Source: Plectrocnemia conspersa (Eukaryota; Arthropoda; Insecta; Trichoptera; Polycentropodidae). From it: a stretch of DNA of 64,000 nucleotides. The notes under the pieces were generated by a model. It saw only the letters and a program-made list of their open reading frames with translations, made no database searches and was not told the DNA's origin. Positions 25,016 through 35,859 of the stretch are shown one piece after another. A program made the position numbers and the translations under genes. The stretch lies in contig VTFK01000364.1 in assembly GCA_009617715.1 (NCBI GenBank), positions 310,001-374,000 on the forward strand, read 5' to 3'. How positions within the stretch are numbered: the first letter of the stretch is position 1; every line of letters begins with the position of its first letter.

Positions 25016-25176
25016 TTGTGGTGATCGATCGGAATTACAATTTTATAATAATCACTGATTCCAATCTCCTAGATATGATAGAAAGTGGAAAACACTAAAG
25101 TTCTTATAAGATTTAAACCCAGGTTTATCAGGTAAATAACCAGCGACTTATACCAATCGTCTATCGTGCTGATTAT
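25016..25176 (-). repeat. tRNA-derived SINE, copy 1
   Basis: On the minus strand the head has a pol III A-box-like block (GATAGACGATTGGTATAAG) and, about 40 bp on, a B-box-like CTGGGTTTAAATC. The body that follows (TATCATATCTAGGAGATTGG, then CAGTGATTATTATAAAATTG and CCGATCGATCACC) aligns with the 46.1 kb copy along its whole length. It lies directly after the LINE fragment at 24795, in the opposite orientation. Confidence 0.65.
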
Positions 25177-26789
25177 TAAAACTCAGTGAGGAGTGAGGCC
25201 AGTTTGTATTTTAACGCAGATATAGGTAAGTTTTAGCCATAGCTGATGATACAATTTTAATTACTAGGCAAGAGAAGTTGCAAAAGTATCATAAATCTGT
25301 AAAATATACGTCCTACACAATACAGACAATTAGTCTTGCTACTTAAATGTATTTATAATAAGCAGTGCAGCAAAATACGTCTATTCGGAATACATTCTAG
25401 GCTAATATAAATAAAATGCTAGATCAAAAAAGTATGAATAACAATCACCCGAATGAAAAAGGTTCTATGCGATATGCTAGCTGTTTTCCTATACGGAGTA
25501 TAAGCTTGGACGGTTACATAGAAATGGATCGAGTGTTTAGAACCTTTAGAAATGTGGATTCACAGACGCATACTTCGTATCAGTTGAAAGTGATACTACG
25601 GATTACGCGAAACATATATAACAATTAAATAGTAGCCACTATGTAGGCAATGTTTGATGACAAATAAGGCATTATAATATATCTCAAATAATAATTTAGC
25701 TAATAAGCAGGTTAGTAAAGGAATTATTCTAACCAATATGATTATCAAAAACAATTATAATAATGTGAAAGCTGCATATTTAAAAATTCATCATTGAGTT
25801 TGAAAAAATCAGGGGTGACCTTATAATGTTCATCATACGTAAAATTAACCGACTATTTTTTTTTCATTGTTTGTGAGAAAAATCTGATTTTACGTGTCCT
25901 TGTAATGCAACCGAATTAATGTGATTTCTTTCTTTCTTTCGTTTATACACAAATTTCACGGCTCACTCGGCGTTGCTATTACGCGTTTATAATAATACAT
26001 TTGGTGGTTTGCCAAAATTTCGCGAAACTAAAATAAAACATTTCACGTGTTAGCTCCACCGTCGCGATTTATATACATACATATGATTCACAACATAAAT
26101 AAAAACATTGCGACTCTTTCAAGGTATTCAAGATTAATATGTAACAATAATACACATCATAAGGCGAAGACAGTTTGTCAAATAATGCACAATTATATAC
26201 TAAATTGTAATTTATTTAAAACATATATTGTTTACTATATTCATATTTTGCTTTAACCTGTAACAATGAAATGCACTACAACGAAGCATCTGTTTTATTA
26301 TTTAATTTAAATTAGTATATTATGAATATATACATTTTACATTAAATACAACTAGAATTTGAGTGTTTATATTTAGAACGAAATGTGTATTTTTAGTATC
26401 GCTTTCGACTAAATGGGGTGAAATGTTGCATAATAAAGGAAAAACAAACTAGTCAATAGCATGAAAGAGCGTATATGTAACCACTTGTTGTGAGCTACTG
26501 AAATGAGTAAAAGTGGCGTCGGTAACGCAGAACTCTCACTTGCCAGCAACGGTGCGCCAACTGGGTGACGCCGATGGAACTACTGCCCTAGTTTCGCGCT
26601 GCGCTTAAAATTATTTAATATAAAATAAAAAAATAATAATTTTTGGGTGGATTTTGTAATACTTATTGCCAAAAATATATTTTTAAGTATAAATAATAAT
26701 GTAAGAAGTCGTTACTAATTTGTTGCAGTTTTAAATAATTTTACATGAATCAAGAAAAAATAATGTTAAATGAAATATTAAAACATTTA

Positions 26790-26970
26790 GAGTGTCCGTC
26801 TTTTATTTCGGGGAATACCAGTGCATTTTTTTATACTAGTCAAATATTTCCGTCCGCTATAAAAGTTTCTAAGAAAGTATGCATATTTTTAAATATCTGG
26901 TAAGGAGCCACCCTTTTTAATCAGCTGTTGTGAAACATTTTTTTATCGAAATATTCTCAAGAAGAAACAT
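26790..26970 (-). repeat. RepA partial copy, inverted
   Basis: The minus strand reads TTTCACAACAGCTGATTAAA, AAAGGGTGGCTCCTTACCAG, ATATTTAAAAATATGCATAC, TTTCTTAGAAACTTTTATAG, CGGAAATATTTGACTAG: the head and middle of RepA. The GC-richer tail is missing. Confidence 0.65.
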
Positions 26971-28193
26971 CAATTATTACGTATTTAATTTAAAAGTTCT
27001 TTTCTGTACACTTTTAAAATGATAAGGATTCAAAGTTTTCTTAGAAAGTAATTTTATTTAATGTAGCATTAAGTTGTTTTATTATTAAATAATAACATTT
27101 TCACTACATTAAAATTTAATTACATTATAGGTTTGGGTATTGTATTTTATGATACTGTAATATTATTCTTTATATTGTAGATAATTTTTATATATGTACA
27201 TACATATGTATATCGAATATGAAAAATATAATATATTAACATGGCCATTGAATGAGTTGATCGAAAAGGATTTATTTTAATTGTTACTGCCGTCTATTTA
27301 GTAAAAAAAATACTATGCTAACAAAATACTACAGAATTACTTAGCAAACTCTATATTTGGAACAATGTTTAAGCACTTTACTATATTTGGATGTCGCATC
27401 TAAAAATAATCTTGCTACAAAGTTTATCTAGAGTTGAATTCCAAATTTAGTTTTACTTAACCAGTTGGCAATTATAAGTGTCAACCCCGTGTTAAAACTG
27501 AGCGATTTACATTAATTAATTTAAATGAGTAATAGATCTGATTATTGTTACAGATTTCATCATTCGTTGTGTCTTTATTTCACGGTAATATTTTTGCTAA
27601 AGAGTTAAGTATTTTTTAACGCAAAGTTTAGACAAGTTGCGGCGTCTTGTATATAAAATACTAATAACTTATCAGTTATAAGTCACATTTTCAAGTCGAG
27701 TTGTTAAGAAACTACCGGGCAAAATTGCATAAACAAAAATTTATAGCTGTTTTCTGATAACATTATATGACAGTCTGTGAAACTATTATATTATAAGTTA
27801 TTAATTATTATTTTACGGTGTTTATATTATTACTTCCGATATGGCACACTATGAGAACTTCGCAATTTATCATATTTTTAATTACAGGTTTTATTTTTGT
27901 ATAATTAAATATATTTATTATATAAACTATGTGTAACTAGAATACGAGCAACTCACCAGATAATCTATAAGAAGTATTGCGACTGCTTTGATTCTTTAGT
28001 GATAGTTCACGAGTTATTTATAAATTTTTGTGTGACAATTGTACGAGTGTTGAGCACGCTTTGCCTCGACTATGTGAAAGCGAACTCGGGACACTCCCTA
28101 TTACTTTTATCGCTTGGTTTCATCGGATATGTCACCTCCAAAAATACATTTAGGAAACTTATATTCAAATATATTTATAATACAGTGACTTAA

Positions 28194-28445
28194 CAGGTTA
28201 CCCCAATGCGTCATGATATTAAAAATAGTAAAAAAGAAAAAAATCATAAAATATTAAAATTTAATGGTACGAACGAATGAACGAAGCTGACAATAAACAC
28301 ATCAATGTACAATGTCGGATGGTGAGAGTCAAAGGCGAGTCGGCTAGTGCAGACGTCCTGGCTCTAGCGTTAGCAAAAGAGGACGCGATCGTAATCCTAT
28401 AAGACGTTCTACCAATATCAGCGCCAACACTTATTACGTTAACAG
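28194..28445 (-). repeat. RepB copy, inverted
   Basis: The minus strand gives ATTACGATCGCGTCCTCTTT, GCTAACGCTAGAGCCAGGAC, GTCTGC and, 80-100 bp later, ATATCATGACGCATTGGGGT, AACCTGTTAAG. This copy joins the 5' blocks and the CATTGGGGTAACCT end in one unit. Confidence 0.6.
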
Positions 28446-31229
28446 TAGTGGGTCAGAAGTAACCCTTTTTTTAGTACCTCCTTTTAATATTTTTTGAAAC
28501 TCCTGGTTCCCGAGAAATCATGGGATTCAACAAATTTTAAATCTCTGCTCCCGGGATTGAAAAAACCCTAGCGAACTATATCCACTAGTTTCAGTAAAAA
28601 ATGTAATTTGAATAATGTGCCACGACGGGTGAATGAGATACTTATTACATCATAAACATTTGGACGTTTCACATCTGCCCATTGATAAAAATAAAAGCAT
28701 CCATTGATAGACATATAACGACTGTCATTATTTCATGCGTTAGATAAAAATTCTCAATGCATGTGTAATTATTTATTGCGTCAACGGCTCATTGACATTT
28801 TTATTTGATTGTGTCGCACTATAGGGGTAATGCACAATGCCAGTTTTGCGCTTGTGTTATTTATCGTGTGCGATATACCGCAAATGTGCAATGTGCTTTA
28901 ATGGGCCAAGGACGAAAGTTGCATCGATTTGTTTCATATACGTACATATATTACTAGGGTGTCCCAGACGCCACTTAAATATGAAAACCTTCGTTTAATG
29001 GTCGTAAGTATGCAAAATCAAGTGACCTCCGCTTCATAAACGGAATAACAAATTGGTATTGTATTATAGATTTTTTAGCATTGTAGCTGTATTTAAAGCA
29101 TTATGGTAAAAAAGAAAACTTAACGCTGAATGGGTTAAAAAATGGGGAGTAGGAGCATACGTTATAGTGAACAATATATATAGCGCACTGAATGGATAAT
29201 TTCATATGATGAAGCAAACTGTGCTTTGGATTAAAATAAACACTTTGTGGCTCAATACAATAACAATTGTTACTAAAAAAAATTTTTAATTGCGATTTTC
29301 ATGATCGAATTTTACATTTTACATTGTCAATTATTTATATGTGTATGAAATAGAACTATGTTTTGATGTTAGTTTTATTTTTTTTATTGATTATGACAAT
29401 ACAAAAGAAAGAGTTATTTTTATTGTTTTGTGCTTTGAAATCTATTGTCCAGAATTGATATAAGGATGTTTTTCGAATTGGCAACACTTTTTCCAGCGAC
29501 TGTCAATTTGACAGATGACAACTGATTTGTGCTCAGTTTGGTTTGCCATTTTACAAATAATAAAATGCAAATTGTGCAAATAATGTCTATATAATGTTTT
29601 TACAAAAATCGGATTACCGTTTAAAACAAGAATAATAAATATATCGATTGTGAAGAAACCTATTACATGTTTAATGGATATTAAAAAAAAAATTGAATGA
29701 AAGAATGCAAAAAATTCCATCCATGTAATTTTTAGTTATTTTGCTTATATTTATATAAAAATAAACAGCAACAATAATACATGTATAAGATTAATTTAAT
29801 TATAAAATTTATTTATTAACTAAAAACTAGTGTATGAATAAATATATAATTCTTTTAAGGATTTTCATCAACAAAAATTGAAATAATGTTTTTAGGTTTA
29901 AAATAATTTTCTCACTTAGCAATATGTTTTTAATTTTGGTATGAGTATAAATGAAACAATACTATTAAAATTAAAATTAAATATTTATAATTTTTGCGAA
30001 ATTTTCGCAAATCCTATTTCAATGCACAATGGCACGAACATGTATGTACGTGTATATACACTATATTAATTTTACCGGTCACGTGTGGCTCCCTAATAGG
30101 TCATTTTTCGAGCCAAGCCCGACTTTGGCCCATTTAAAAAGCTAATGCCCGTTACTCACGTCATCATACAATTTTATGCTTTCGTTCCACGGCATATTGA
30201 CACACGATATTTATGATGATAATGCCCCGATTTTATTGGAGTTGAAAAAATGGGAGAAAAATCAATCAATCTCAAATAAAAATTCTTATTGTTACATAAA
30301 ACATAAAAAATAAGTACGTAAAATATTAAAATTATAACTAGAATTTATTATAAGATTTTTATCTACAATACAACACCAGATAATTTTTTGCTGTCACATA
30401 AAAGATGGCAGCACATAAAGCAAAAAAAATAATAATATTCTAAGAATGTCTAGAAATATATTTTTAGATAACTTTGTTGGGAAGTTAGTAAGCTCTCATA
30501 TATTAGTTGTCAACACTATTCTAGATTTTTCAAGAACGCTGCCGTCACTTTGATCTACATACTATAAAAATTAACAATTCATAAAAATATAGTAAATTAA
30601 AAAATATACATTTAAATTAATTTTTAGGTTTATACAAATATTTGTGAAATGTAACCGACTTAAGATTAGATTAATAATAATTGTTTAAAACAATAGATAC
30701 AGAAAGATTAAGGCGTGGCTCATGGCGAGTGCATGTAAAAAATTAAGATACCATTGCACTGTATGTTTTTTATTTCTCAAGAAATGGGAATCCTAATTTT
30801 CGATATTTTGAGAATTCTCGAGAAATTTTGATAAATACATGTAATATATAGTATGTGGTTATATTATAACAGTATATTATTAAAGATATCTTTATATTAT
30901 TTATGAACAAAGAACTGGATGATCGTTGAAGAAGAAAAAACAAATTTCAATAGAATGATAATTTGTTATATATAATGGACAAGAATAATCGAAGGATCAA
31001 AACGGATTGATACATTTCGATTGATTACAGGGCATCAAGTTACGAAGAAATGTTGGGCACCCACAATAGCTGTTGTTATCTTACTTTTTCTTAAAAAAAC
31101 ATAATTATGTTATTGAAAAGCCCCCATACATTTATGCAATATACTAATCCCTACGTGGAGTGATTTCTTTTTATCTGTAGTATTAAATCTAGTTCATACA
31201 TTACTAAAGCAAAGATTAGTCCAATTAGT

Positions 31230-31345
31230 GTACATCTTTTTATTTTTTTTCTATTCAAATATTTCCGATCTATATTAAATGTTAAAGAGAAAGCATACAT
31301 ATTTTCAAGCATCTGGTATGGACCTATACTTTCTTACTCCGGGTT
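31230..31345 (-). repeat. RepA partial copy, inverted
   Basis: The minus strand reads AGGTCCATACCAGATGCTTG, AAAATATGTATGCTTTCTCT, CGGAAATATTTGAATAG: the middle block of RepA. It lies directly upstream of the Tc1 relic. Confidence 0.6.
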
Positions 31346-31379
31346 TTATTTCTACTTCCAAAATAAAAATGTGCAGTGG

Positions 31380-31945
31380 CTGAGAATACAAAATTTCTTG
31401 TAAAAAGGAAGTAGTGCCACTACTGCGACTAAAAACAAATTTTTTGCATACGGTCTGGAGTTGCATGACATATACACTTGCAGGGGTAGTGTGAATCGTG
31501 ACATTTATATTTCAATGTTGGAATCCACTTTTAATGGATTCCTATAAGAAAATATTTCCAAGCACAGAACACGCTACTTTCTGATTCCAGCAAGACAACG
31601 CTCCGTGCCATACTTCGCGAAAAAGCAGAAGTTGGTTTGCGTCAAAGAGTTTGACGCTTTTAGAAGCTTTTCACCAGACCCAACTCCTAGGTACAGAGCA
31701 CTAATGGGCAAAATTAAATGGAAAGGTTGCAAATGGTATGGAGAAAATTGTCTCCGTCCACCTGCAAGTCATTAGTTGACACTATGCCAAAAAAGGTTGC
31801 AGCTCTAATTAACGCTTAGATACTACTAAATATTACAAATAAGCTTAAAATTAACACTGTAAACAACCTCGATCAGATTTTTATTCATATTTTCCCGATT
31901 TTTCAAGATATTTATTGGGGCGCCACATTATTATGACCAAGACTG
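31380..31945 (+). pseudogene. Tc1-like transposase relic with intact 3' end
   Basis: Plus-strand frames give VWSCM (expected VWGCM), RDIYISMLEST, then FQQDNAPCHTSRKSRSWFAS with the second catalytic Asp of the DDE/D triad, LTLLE, WAKLNGKV and finally STCKSLVDTMPKKVAALINA. Between these are stops and frameshifts, and the SPDLNPIE block is corrupted. After the gene the sequence ends CCACATTATTATGACCAAGA-CTG at 31945, followed by TA: the Tc1-type terminal repeat and target. I found no matching 5' end, so the copy is 5'-truncated or decayed. Confidence 0.8.
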
Positions 31946-32532
31946 TATATAGATAAACTGGCCTTAAGAAAAAATTGCAAAAGGTTAAATATTGATCAAT
32001 CAAACTTTATAAAACATCATCACCAATTGGGGATGGTGTCAAAGCTCAGTATTAAAGCACCGTATAATTTGCCGTAGATCGTTGTTCGGAAGTCATTATT
32101 AGATCGCATTATAATAATGTTGTGTTATTAGAGTGCTTAATAAACATGAGAATTGAATTTCCTAAAATGAAACCAAAGTCACATCGTTAATCAACTGTTA
32201 TATTTTATTTTCTTATCTCTAGTGTAAAGTAAAATATTAAAATAAATTAAATTTAGGCTAAGTCATAAACTCCATAGGAAAACATGCACTTTAAAAATGG
32301 CCAATTTAACATTTCTAGTAAATACCAGTGGCGTACGGTGGGTGTTAATATTGGGTGTGCTATAAAAAATAAAAAAAAACGTACATTTTTTCATTTTTAT
32401 TAGCCGAGGTTTTGACATGCCTAAACTGCCTTACAGCTTTTTCCCATATATAAATAAATAAATAAACATCAAACCTAATCTAAAATATTATTATATAAAA
32501 ATATCAAATTTCCAATAAACATAAACTTATAA

Positions 32533-33720
32533 TTATTTATATATAAAATCTAATCTTCTTTCTTTAATCATAAATTTTTCAATCACGCTGTCATAAAAAG
32601 TGCTCTTCTTTTTAATATCCATAAGGATCCCTTTTTTTATTGAAATCAAGCTAAGGCCACATAGCCTTTCTTGGCCTTGGGTACTTCGATAACAATTATT
32701 AATTCGTTTCAGAGCAGAAAATGAACGTTCTGATGAAGCAGTACTGCTTGGAATAGTTAATATTAGTTTGCCTAATTTATCTATTTCCTGAAAATCTGAC
32801 TCAAGATTATTTGTGTTCATAAATTGTACAAGTTCAAGAACAGATTTCTCTGCAAATTTAGGTAAATGATAAAGAACAGCAAGCTCATTTTTTAAACTTA
32901 TATAATCAAATAATGCTCCATAGAATTGTTGCAGTTTGGTAAGTAATTCATTTGGAAATTTTTCTTTATATTGCTCATATTTTTCTTTCTCCAGAAGGTA
33001 AAAATATTCCAATTTGGACATTGAAGAAAAACAGTTTTCAATTTGCTTACATATATTATCAACTATTGTATTAAATAGTTGGCTAAACGCGTGCTTTTCT
33101 TCAACAAGCAAATCATTACTCAGTCTTGGATAATTTTCTTCCGTTACGTAAGAATCCCATAATGTTTCATAATTATTTCCCTGTTCATGTCTGAGTTGTT
33201 GCAAAATTTCGGTAACTTTCTTACAGCAATATAATATGTCAAAAGATTTGGATTGTAAAATGTTGTATAACACATCAGTTTTTCCAAAAAGGTTTGAAAA
33301 TATGTGGAGAAGTTTTCTTGTTTCAAAATCTTCCAAAAAGCTAAGAAAACCTCGTGCTTTTATTACAGTGTCGGGGTCCCATAGTTCACAATTTTTCACG
33401 ACGTCTCGAAAAAAGTCCGTAAATTCATTTCTGTATTTTTGCAGTGTTACTTAACCGTGATGTATAATTCCATCTTGTAGGTGTAACAGAAGGAAGTCTT
33501 CTAGCTACAAACTCTTGTAAAGCATTTATTCGTTTGGAAGATTTCGAAAAGAATGCAGACAATCCATTTAAAGTTTGAAAGAATGATTTGCACACTTTTA
33601 TATTGGAAAGACCTTGTTGTAATGTTAAATTCAACATATGAGCATAGCAGTGTGTAAAAATGGCCAGTGGATAAACTTCGAGTACTTTGGCTTGCAAACC
33701 ATTAATATGCCCACTCATTA
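32533..33720 (-). pseudogene. hAT transposase, C-terminal part (continuation after the insertion)
   Basis: Directly after the inserted element the frame resumes with MSGHINGLQAKV. It carries the hAT CxxH signature (CYAHMLNLTLQQG, 33640-33600) and PTRW (near 33470). A single frameshift lies near 33445-33460: the first frame stops at 33425, while the next frame reads YRNEFTDFFRDVVKNCELWD and stays open to 32533. Its end has the hAT dimerisation block STASSERSFSALKRI followed by RSTQGQERLCGLSLISI, ending with a short basic tail. Removing the insertion and one of its flanking duplications rejoins the two halves in frame, so the insertion hit a working reading frame or one with few lesions. Confidence 0.85.
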
Positions 33721-33728
33721 CACTCGCC

Positions 33729-34393
33729 TAGGGATTCCAATCCCGGGCCAAAATTTTGATCCCGGGATTTCGGTATTGCAATTAGTCGATCCCGGGATCC
33801 CGGGACCAGTCCCGGGATAATTTTCATGTTATTTTATCGATAAAAATAATTTAAAATGAATAATACAATATATTTTTACATCTGTTTTTTTATAACGTAC
33901 AATGTATAAAGTACGTATAATTTTAGTCTTGGACTTAAAATCAAAAATATTATAATAAAAATAAAAAAGGGAAGGTCTTATATATTTATTTGAGAAGAAA
34001 AAAAATGAACTTTTGACAATGTATGTACATACCTATGTACATTAATAGACAATTACTTGAAAACTTTATTTTGAATAAAACTCACGAAGCAACATCAAAG
34101 CATCAAGTGTTTTATCATTTAGCCTTGATCTGATTTTGGTTCCTAAGCAGCCTGCTGCTGAAAAAGCACGTTTAGACTCACAGCCTCAAAGATTCACAGA
34201 TGACACGTGCAACTCGCGCAAGTTTGTACACGAAATATAACGATGTTGTCAATAATAATTCGATTGTGCTTGATAAATCAACCAATCCGAAAAATTCGGG
34301 ATTATGTTTTATAATCCCGGGACTCATCGGGTATTGAAAATCGTTCGGGATCCCGGGATCCCGGGATTCGGGATCCCGGGATTGGAATCCCTA
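33729..34393 (-). mobile_element. Nested non-autonomous hAT element, 665 bp, in the hAT transposase gene
   Basis: The ends are TAGGGATTCCAATCCCGGG (33729-33747) and its exact inverse ending at 34393, a 19-bp terminal inverted repeat. Exact 8-bp duplications CACTCGCC flank it (33721-33728 and 34394-34401), which is the hAT target-site length. Both subterminal regions are packed with iterated CCCGGGAT/ATCCCGGG words, far more GC-rich than the host DNA. The interior is AT-rich and keeps the last codons of a hAT transposase, which marks it as an internal-deletion derivative of an autonomous element. It is not related in sequence to the hAT element it interrupts, apart from belonging to the same superfamily. 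Confidence 0.92.
34066..34182 (-). pseudogene. Transposase C-terminal remnant inside the nested hAT element
   Basis: Minus-strand codons from about 34182 to the stop at 34066 read ESKRAFSAAGCLGTKIRSRL, then NDKTLDALMLLREFYSK and stop. This is the Ac/hobo-type C-terminal dimerisation signature (S-x-R-x-F-S-x-A-G, then R-x-x-L and Leu-rich spacing). An upstream in-frame TGA and the lack of any catalytic region show that only the 3' end of the gene survived the deletion that made this miniature element. Confidence 0.8.
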
Positions 34394-35340
34394 CACTCGC
34401 CCCATCATAAGTCTGTCCAACTAATTTTTCTTGAATTTGAAATTCTTCAATTATATTTACAACGTGGCAAAATAAGCCATCGGCTGTTTTATCAAAGCTA
34501 ACGTCTGTAAAGCCAATAAACCGCTCGTAAACTTTACCTTCATAAACAAAACGCAAAACTGTCGAGAGCTGTGAGTTCGTCATTATATCTGAAGTTTCGT
34601 CAAGAATAATAGCGACAAAATTTGCTGAATTTACTTCTTCCTTAATATGATCTTTAATAACATCACCAATCGCTTCAATTATGTCATTCTGTATGGATGG
34701 GGAAGTACCACGAAACACCGTTGCAGTATTTAAATGAGTATCCAAAACAGAATCGTATTCGCAAAGTGCATTTAAAAATTCAAGGTAATTTCCTTTGTTT
34801 AGTGAATTACAGGATTCATCGTGGCCTCGAAAAGGTTGTTCTTGTTTTCCTATATATACTACTGCGTCAATCATTCCTTTTAATATTTCTCTATTTTTAT
34901 GAACTTGTTCATTATGTCGACTTATATTAGCTTTACGTTGAGCGTCAATCATGACTTCAATTCGATGTTTTCCAAACATTTTGAGAGAAAAAAATGATTG
35001 AACGTGTGACTGCGCTCTTTTGTGTTTTTTCAGTGCCGTTATCAGATGACTAAGGTCAGCAAATCCACTTTTACTCCACACGCTTCTTTCTTTGGAAAAA
35101 AATATACATGGCCAACAGAACAATCTAGATCGAAGTTCGCAGCCTGTTAACCACTCAGTTCGTTCATATGATGAAAAAAAAAAAATGTCTTGTATATTCA
35201 CATTTATTGTCTTTATGCTTCATAAATAAATTGGGAAGAGGTGGACGTGGTTTGGCAATTATGATTATCTTCAATTTAATTTCATAACTTCTTTTTGAAA
35301 ATGGATTATTGAGAATATCTTCAACAGTATTCTTCATCAT
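34394..35340 (-). pseudogene. hAT transposase, N-terminal and catalytic-start part (interrupted)
   Basis: The likely start is ATG at 35340 (MMKNTVEDILNNPFSKRSYE...), read for about 50 codons with PRPPLPNL. The frame then shifts in an A12 run at 35174-35185, and the frame from 35201 continues to 34394. That second frame has the TTF-type block (SYERTEWLTGCELRSRLFCW, then WSKSGFADLSHL) at residues 11-53, a DUF4371-like core, and LDETSD at about residues 200-205, the usual first catalytic Asp of hAT transposases. It runs up to GQTYDGASV and is then broken by the inserted element; the residues after that are element sequence. The homopolymer frameshift may be real decay or a sequencing error. In the intact protein this part binds DNA and starts the RNase H-like fold. 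Confidence 0.85.
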
Positions 35341-35859
35341 TATTGGGGTAAATAAAAAAATATAATCTAGAATAGAAAATTAAATACTGATCATATGTAA
35401 ATAAGATAATAAACTATTTTACGCCAAAATATAAAAAATGAGTGACCTGTTATTGTGATATAATGTAATAAAAAAGCAGCGACGGACGCAAGAGTTTTTG
35501 AAGTACGCGCACCAAATTCGAGACCAATTTTACTACTGAGCGCTGCCAGCCGACAGATCGACTTCAGCCGTTAAATCTCGGAACAATTTACTTTAGTCGG
35601 CGGCCGCGCGCAAGGTCGGCGCGTTATATGTGTTGTTCCAAAACGATCGCTCGCGCGAAAACGTTCAGAGCGAATGACAAATACCAATGCATACTATACA
35701 CTGCATATTAAAATTGTATAATTTTGCATACTACTGTATGCAAAATGATGTCGCTTTACGCCCTAAATTTTCTAAATTTCTAAATTTATATTTTAGATGG
35801 TTTTGCGGGTGTGCGCCGCACACCTAGCACACCCTGAAGATACGCCCCTGGTAAATACC

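Larger units (their letters stand above)
25180..30060. other. Non-coding apart from listed repeats
   Basis: RepA (26790) and RepB (28194) copies lie here. 28480-28580 has CCCGGGATTG and CCGAGAAATCATGGGATT words reminiscent of the subterminal repeats of the nested hAT element, too degraded to call. 30070-30165 (GTGGCTCCCTAATAGGTCAT) may be another hAT end. Confidence 0.4.
32326..35850 (-). mobile_element. Full-length hAT transposon (ZMYM1/TTF-type), 3525 bp
   Basis: The element starts CAGTGGCGTA at 32326 and ends TACGCCCCTG at 35850, a 10-bp terminal inverted repeat of hAT type with one mismatch. It is flanked on both sides by the exact 8-bp duplication GTAAATAC (32318-32325 and 35851-35858). 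Both subterminal regions carry GGGTGTGCTA. The interior encodes a minus-strand transposase with a TTF-type zinc-finger-like start, a DUF4371-like region and a hAT C-terminal dimerisation region. It is no longer autonomous: the gene is interrupted by a second element (33729-34393) and by frameshifts. The undegraded duplication and ends suggest a fairly recent insertion, probably into the long intron of the minus-strand gene. Confidence 0.92.

Noticed and set aside
29442..29720. 92-codon minus-strand frame
   Set aside because: Hydrophobic AT-driven translation with no known domain, partly shared with a weak repeat at 21985-22020.
33638..34501. Plus-strand frames rich in IPGPVPG/IPGFGIPG repeats
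   Set aside because: They are translations of the CCCGGGAT iterations at the ends of the nested hAT element, not a Pro/Gly-rich protein.
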